Shown here in pieces: positions 63,084 through 64,000 of a stretch of 64,000 nt of DNA; position 1 is the stretch's first letter; every line of letters begins with the position of its first letter. Made by a program: the position numbers and the translations under genes. Location of the stretch: positions 124,001-188,000 of the forward strand of contig NZ_MSMP01000006.1 in the NCBI RefSeq assembly GCF_001936575.1, read 5' to 3'. Origin of the DNA: Tenacibaculum agarivorans. GTDB taxonomy: Bacteria > Bacteroidota > Bacteroidia > Flavobacteriales > Flavobacteriaceae. The notes beneath the pieces were generated by a model. The model worked only from the letters and a program-made list of their open reading frames with translations. It was not told the DNA's origin and searched no databases.

Positions 63084-64000
63084 ATGAAAAAGTTTTATAT
63101 ACTAATATTACAATGCATTTTAGGGATGGCTATTAGCCATGCCCAATATACTTCTATTCCTGACCAAGCTTTTGAAACCGCTTTAGAAAACTTGGGTTAT
63201 GATGATATTTCTGGTGACGGTCAAGTGCCTACGGCATTGATTGAGCATATAACAGAATTAAATATTGAAAATACAGGGATAGCAAACCTTACAGGTGTTC
63301 AAGATTTTGCCGCATTAACCAATTTAAACTGCTCTAGAAACAGTATTCAAAGACTAGAATTACAAGGCAATCCATTATTAGAAGTTTTAAATTTTAACAG
63401 AAATGTAATAGACAGCCTTAATATTAATAACAATGCTGCATTAAGAGTTTTAAGTGGTGAAAGAAATAAATTAAAACACCTTATTGTATCTAATAATCCA
63501 GCTTTAGAAGTTATAGATGTAGAACTAAACCAATTAACAGATATTAACTTGAGCAATAATGAAATGCTGAAAAGTTTAGTCGTTAAAAAGAATTTTGGGT
63601 TTAATGCATTAGATCTTTCAAATAACCCTGCTTTAGAAATTTTATTATGTAACGCCACTGCAATTCCAGCCATAGATCTCTCTAATAAATTAGAGTTAAC
63701 TAATGTACAAGCATTTGAATGTAATAATTTAGAAACGTTAAATCTAGCCAATAACTCGAAACTTATAGAGCTAAGAATACATGATACAGCTGTCACTACT
63801 GTAGATATATCCGATTGTGTAGTATTAAAGGATTTAAATGTGCAAAATGCTAATATTCGTTCCTTAAATGCTAGTGCTAACCCCTTATTAGAGACAGTAA
63901 ATATTGCAGATAATGAGATGTTATCATTTAACATACAAAATAACAATAATAATATCATTACAAGTTTTAATGCAACAGGTAATCCAAACCTTCAGTGTAT
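63084..64000 (+). CDS. Secreted LRR-array protein, 3' end outside the window
   Basis: An open frame from ATG 63084 to the right edge (305 complete codons) with no stop. Signal peptide (MKKFYILILQCILGMAISHA) is followed by QYTSIPDQAFETALENLGYDDISGDGQVPT, a complete LRR block cap, then LRRs up to the closing cap (NIQNNNNNIITSFNATGNPNLQCI). It begins 18 bp after the metzincin gene, so it is in the same operon. Its first block is more like block 2 of the metzincin protein than like other blocks. Confidence 0.88.
   Translation, partial: MKKFYILILQCILGMAISHAQYTSIPDQAFETALENLGYDDISGDGQVPTALIEHITELNIENTGIANLTGVQDFAALTNLNCSRNSIQRLELQGNPLLEVLNFNRNVIDSLNINNNAALRVLSGERNKLKHLIVSNNPALEVIDVELNQLTDINLSNNEMLKSLVVKKNFGFNALDLSNNPALEILLCNATAIPAIDLSNKLELTNVQAFECNNLETLNLANNSKLIELRIHDTAVTTVDISDCVVLKDLNVQNANIRSLNASANPLLETVNIADNEMLSFNIQNNNNNIITSFNATGNPNLQC

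Overview
The window is about 64 kb of AT-rich chromosome from a marine-type member of the Bacteroidota, most likely family Flavobacteriaceae. This rests on TAnnTTTG (-7) promoter elements, few Shine-Dalgarno sequences, a SusC-like TonB receptor, class II alpha2-type GlyRS, PaaE-like reductase, DUF4286, and giant secreted proteins with HYR and C-type lectin domains. No genus is claimed. No rRNA, tRNA, integrase, transposase or CRISPR was seen.

The first 27.4 kb is mostly ordinary core genome. It holds the 3' part of a YdeP/FdhF-like molybdopterin oxidoreductase with a Crp/Fnr regulator and a small membrane/outer-membrane gene pair (0-3.8 kb), then rsmI, a ferredoxin reductase and a LysE exporter (3.9-6.4 kb). 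Next comes a minus-strand SDR-ACAD-APH kinase-SDR operon with a divergent MarR regulator (6.9-11.4 kb), which looks like a split version of the ACAD10/11 or LvaA/LvaC hydroxy-acid pathway. An mgtE-rsmA-M23 peptidase-DUF4286-TPR operon follows (12.2-17.1 kb), then a 47-aa protein behind a sigma-54-type promoter, serS, ribF, a TonB receptor/SGNH lipoprotein pair, glyS and a coiled-coil protein.

From 27.6 kb to the right edge the window is one accessory region. Four tandem plus-strand membrane-anchored regulators (one 7TM type, three periplasmic TPR types) share an almost identical cytoplasmic coiled-coil/HTH output domain. They lie directly upstream of giant secreted leucine-rich-repeat (LRR) proteins of 1479, 1039, 1575, 1398 and 2655 aa plus one running off the end. 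Two of these carry protease domains (M4 thermolysin-like; matrixin-like metzincin). All five complete proteins end in the same approximately 230-aa C-terminal module followed by two dockerin/EF-hand-like loops, and four of the five end in GEQF. A fifth HTH regulator (52.2 kb) sits between the M4 and metzincin genes.

Three transcription units in this region (31.3, 34.9 and 47.9 kb) share an unusual promoter layout: two C-rich boxes 11-12 bp apart, ending 31-32 bp before a degenerate -7 element. A fourth (55.1 kb) has the same geometry with a different repeat word. I infer a dedicated regulator/target set controlling modular surface LRR proteins; this is the most likely undescribed system here. 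A 1.8-kb gene-free stretch (53.3-55.1 kb) and other gaps carry several families of dispersed palindromic repeats.
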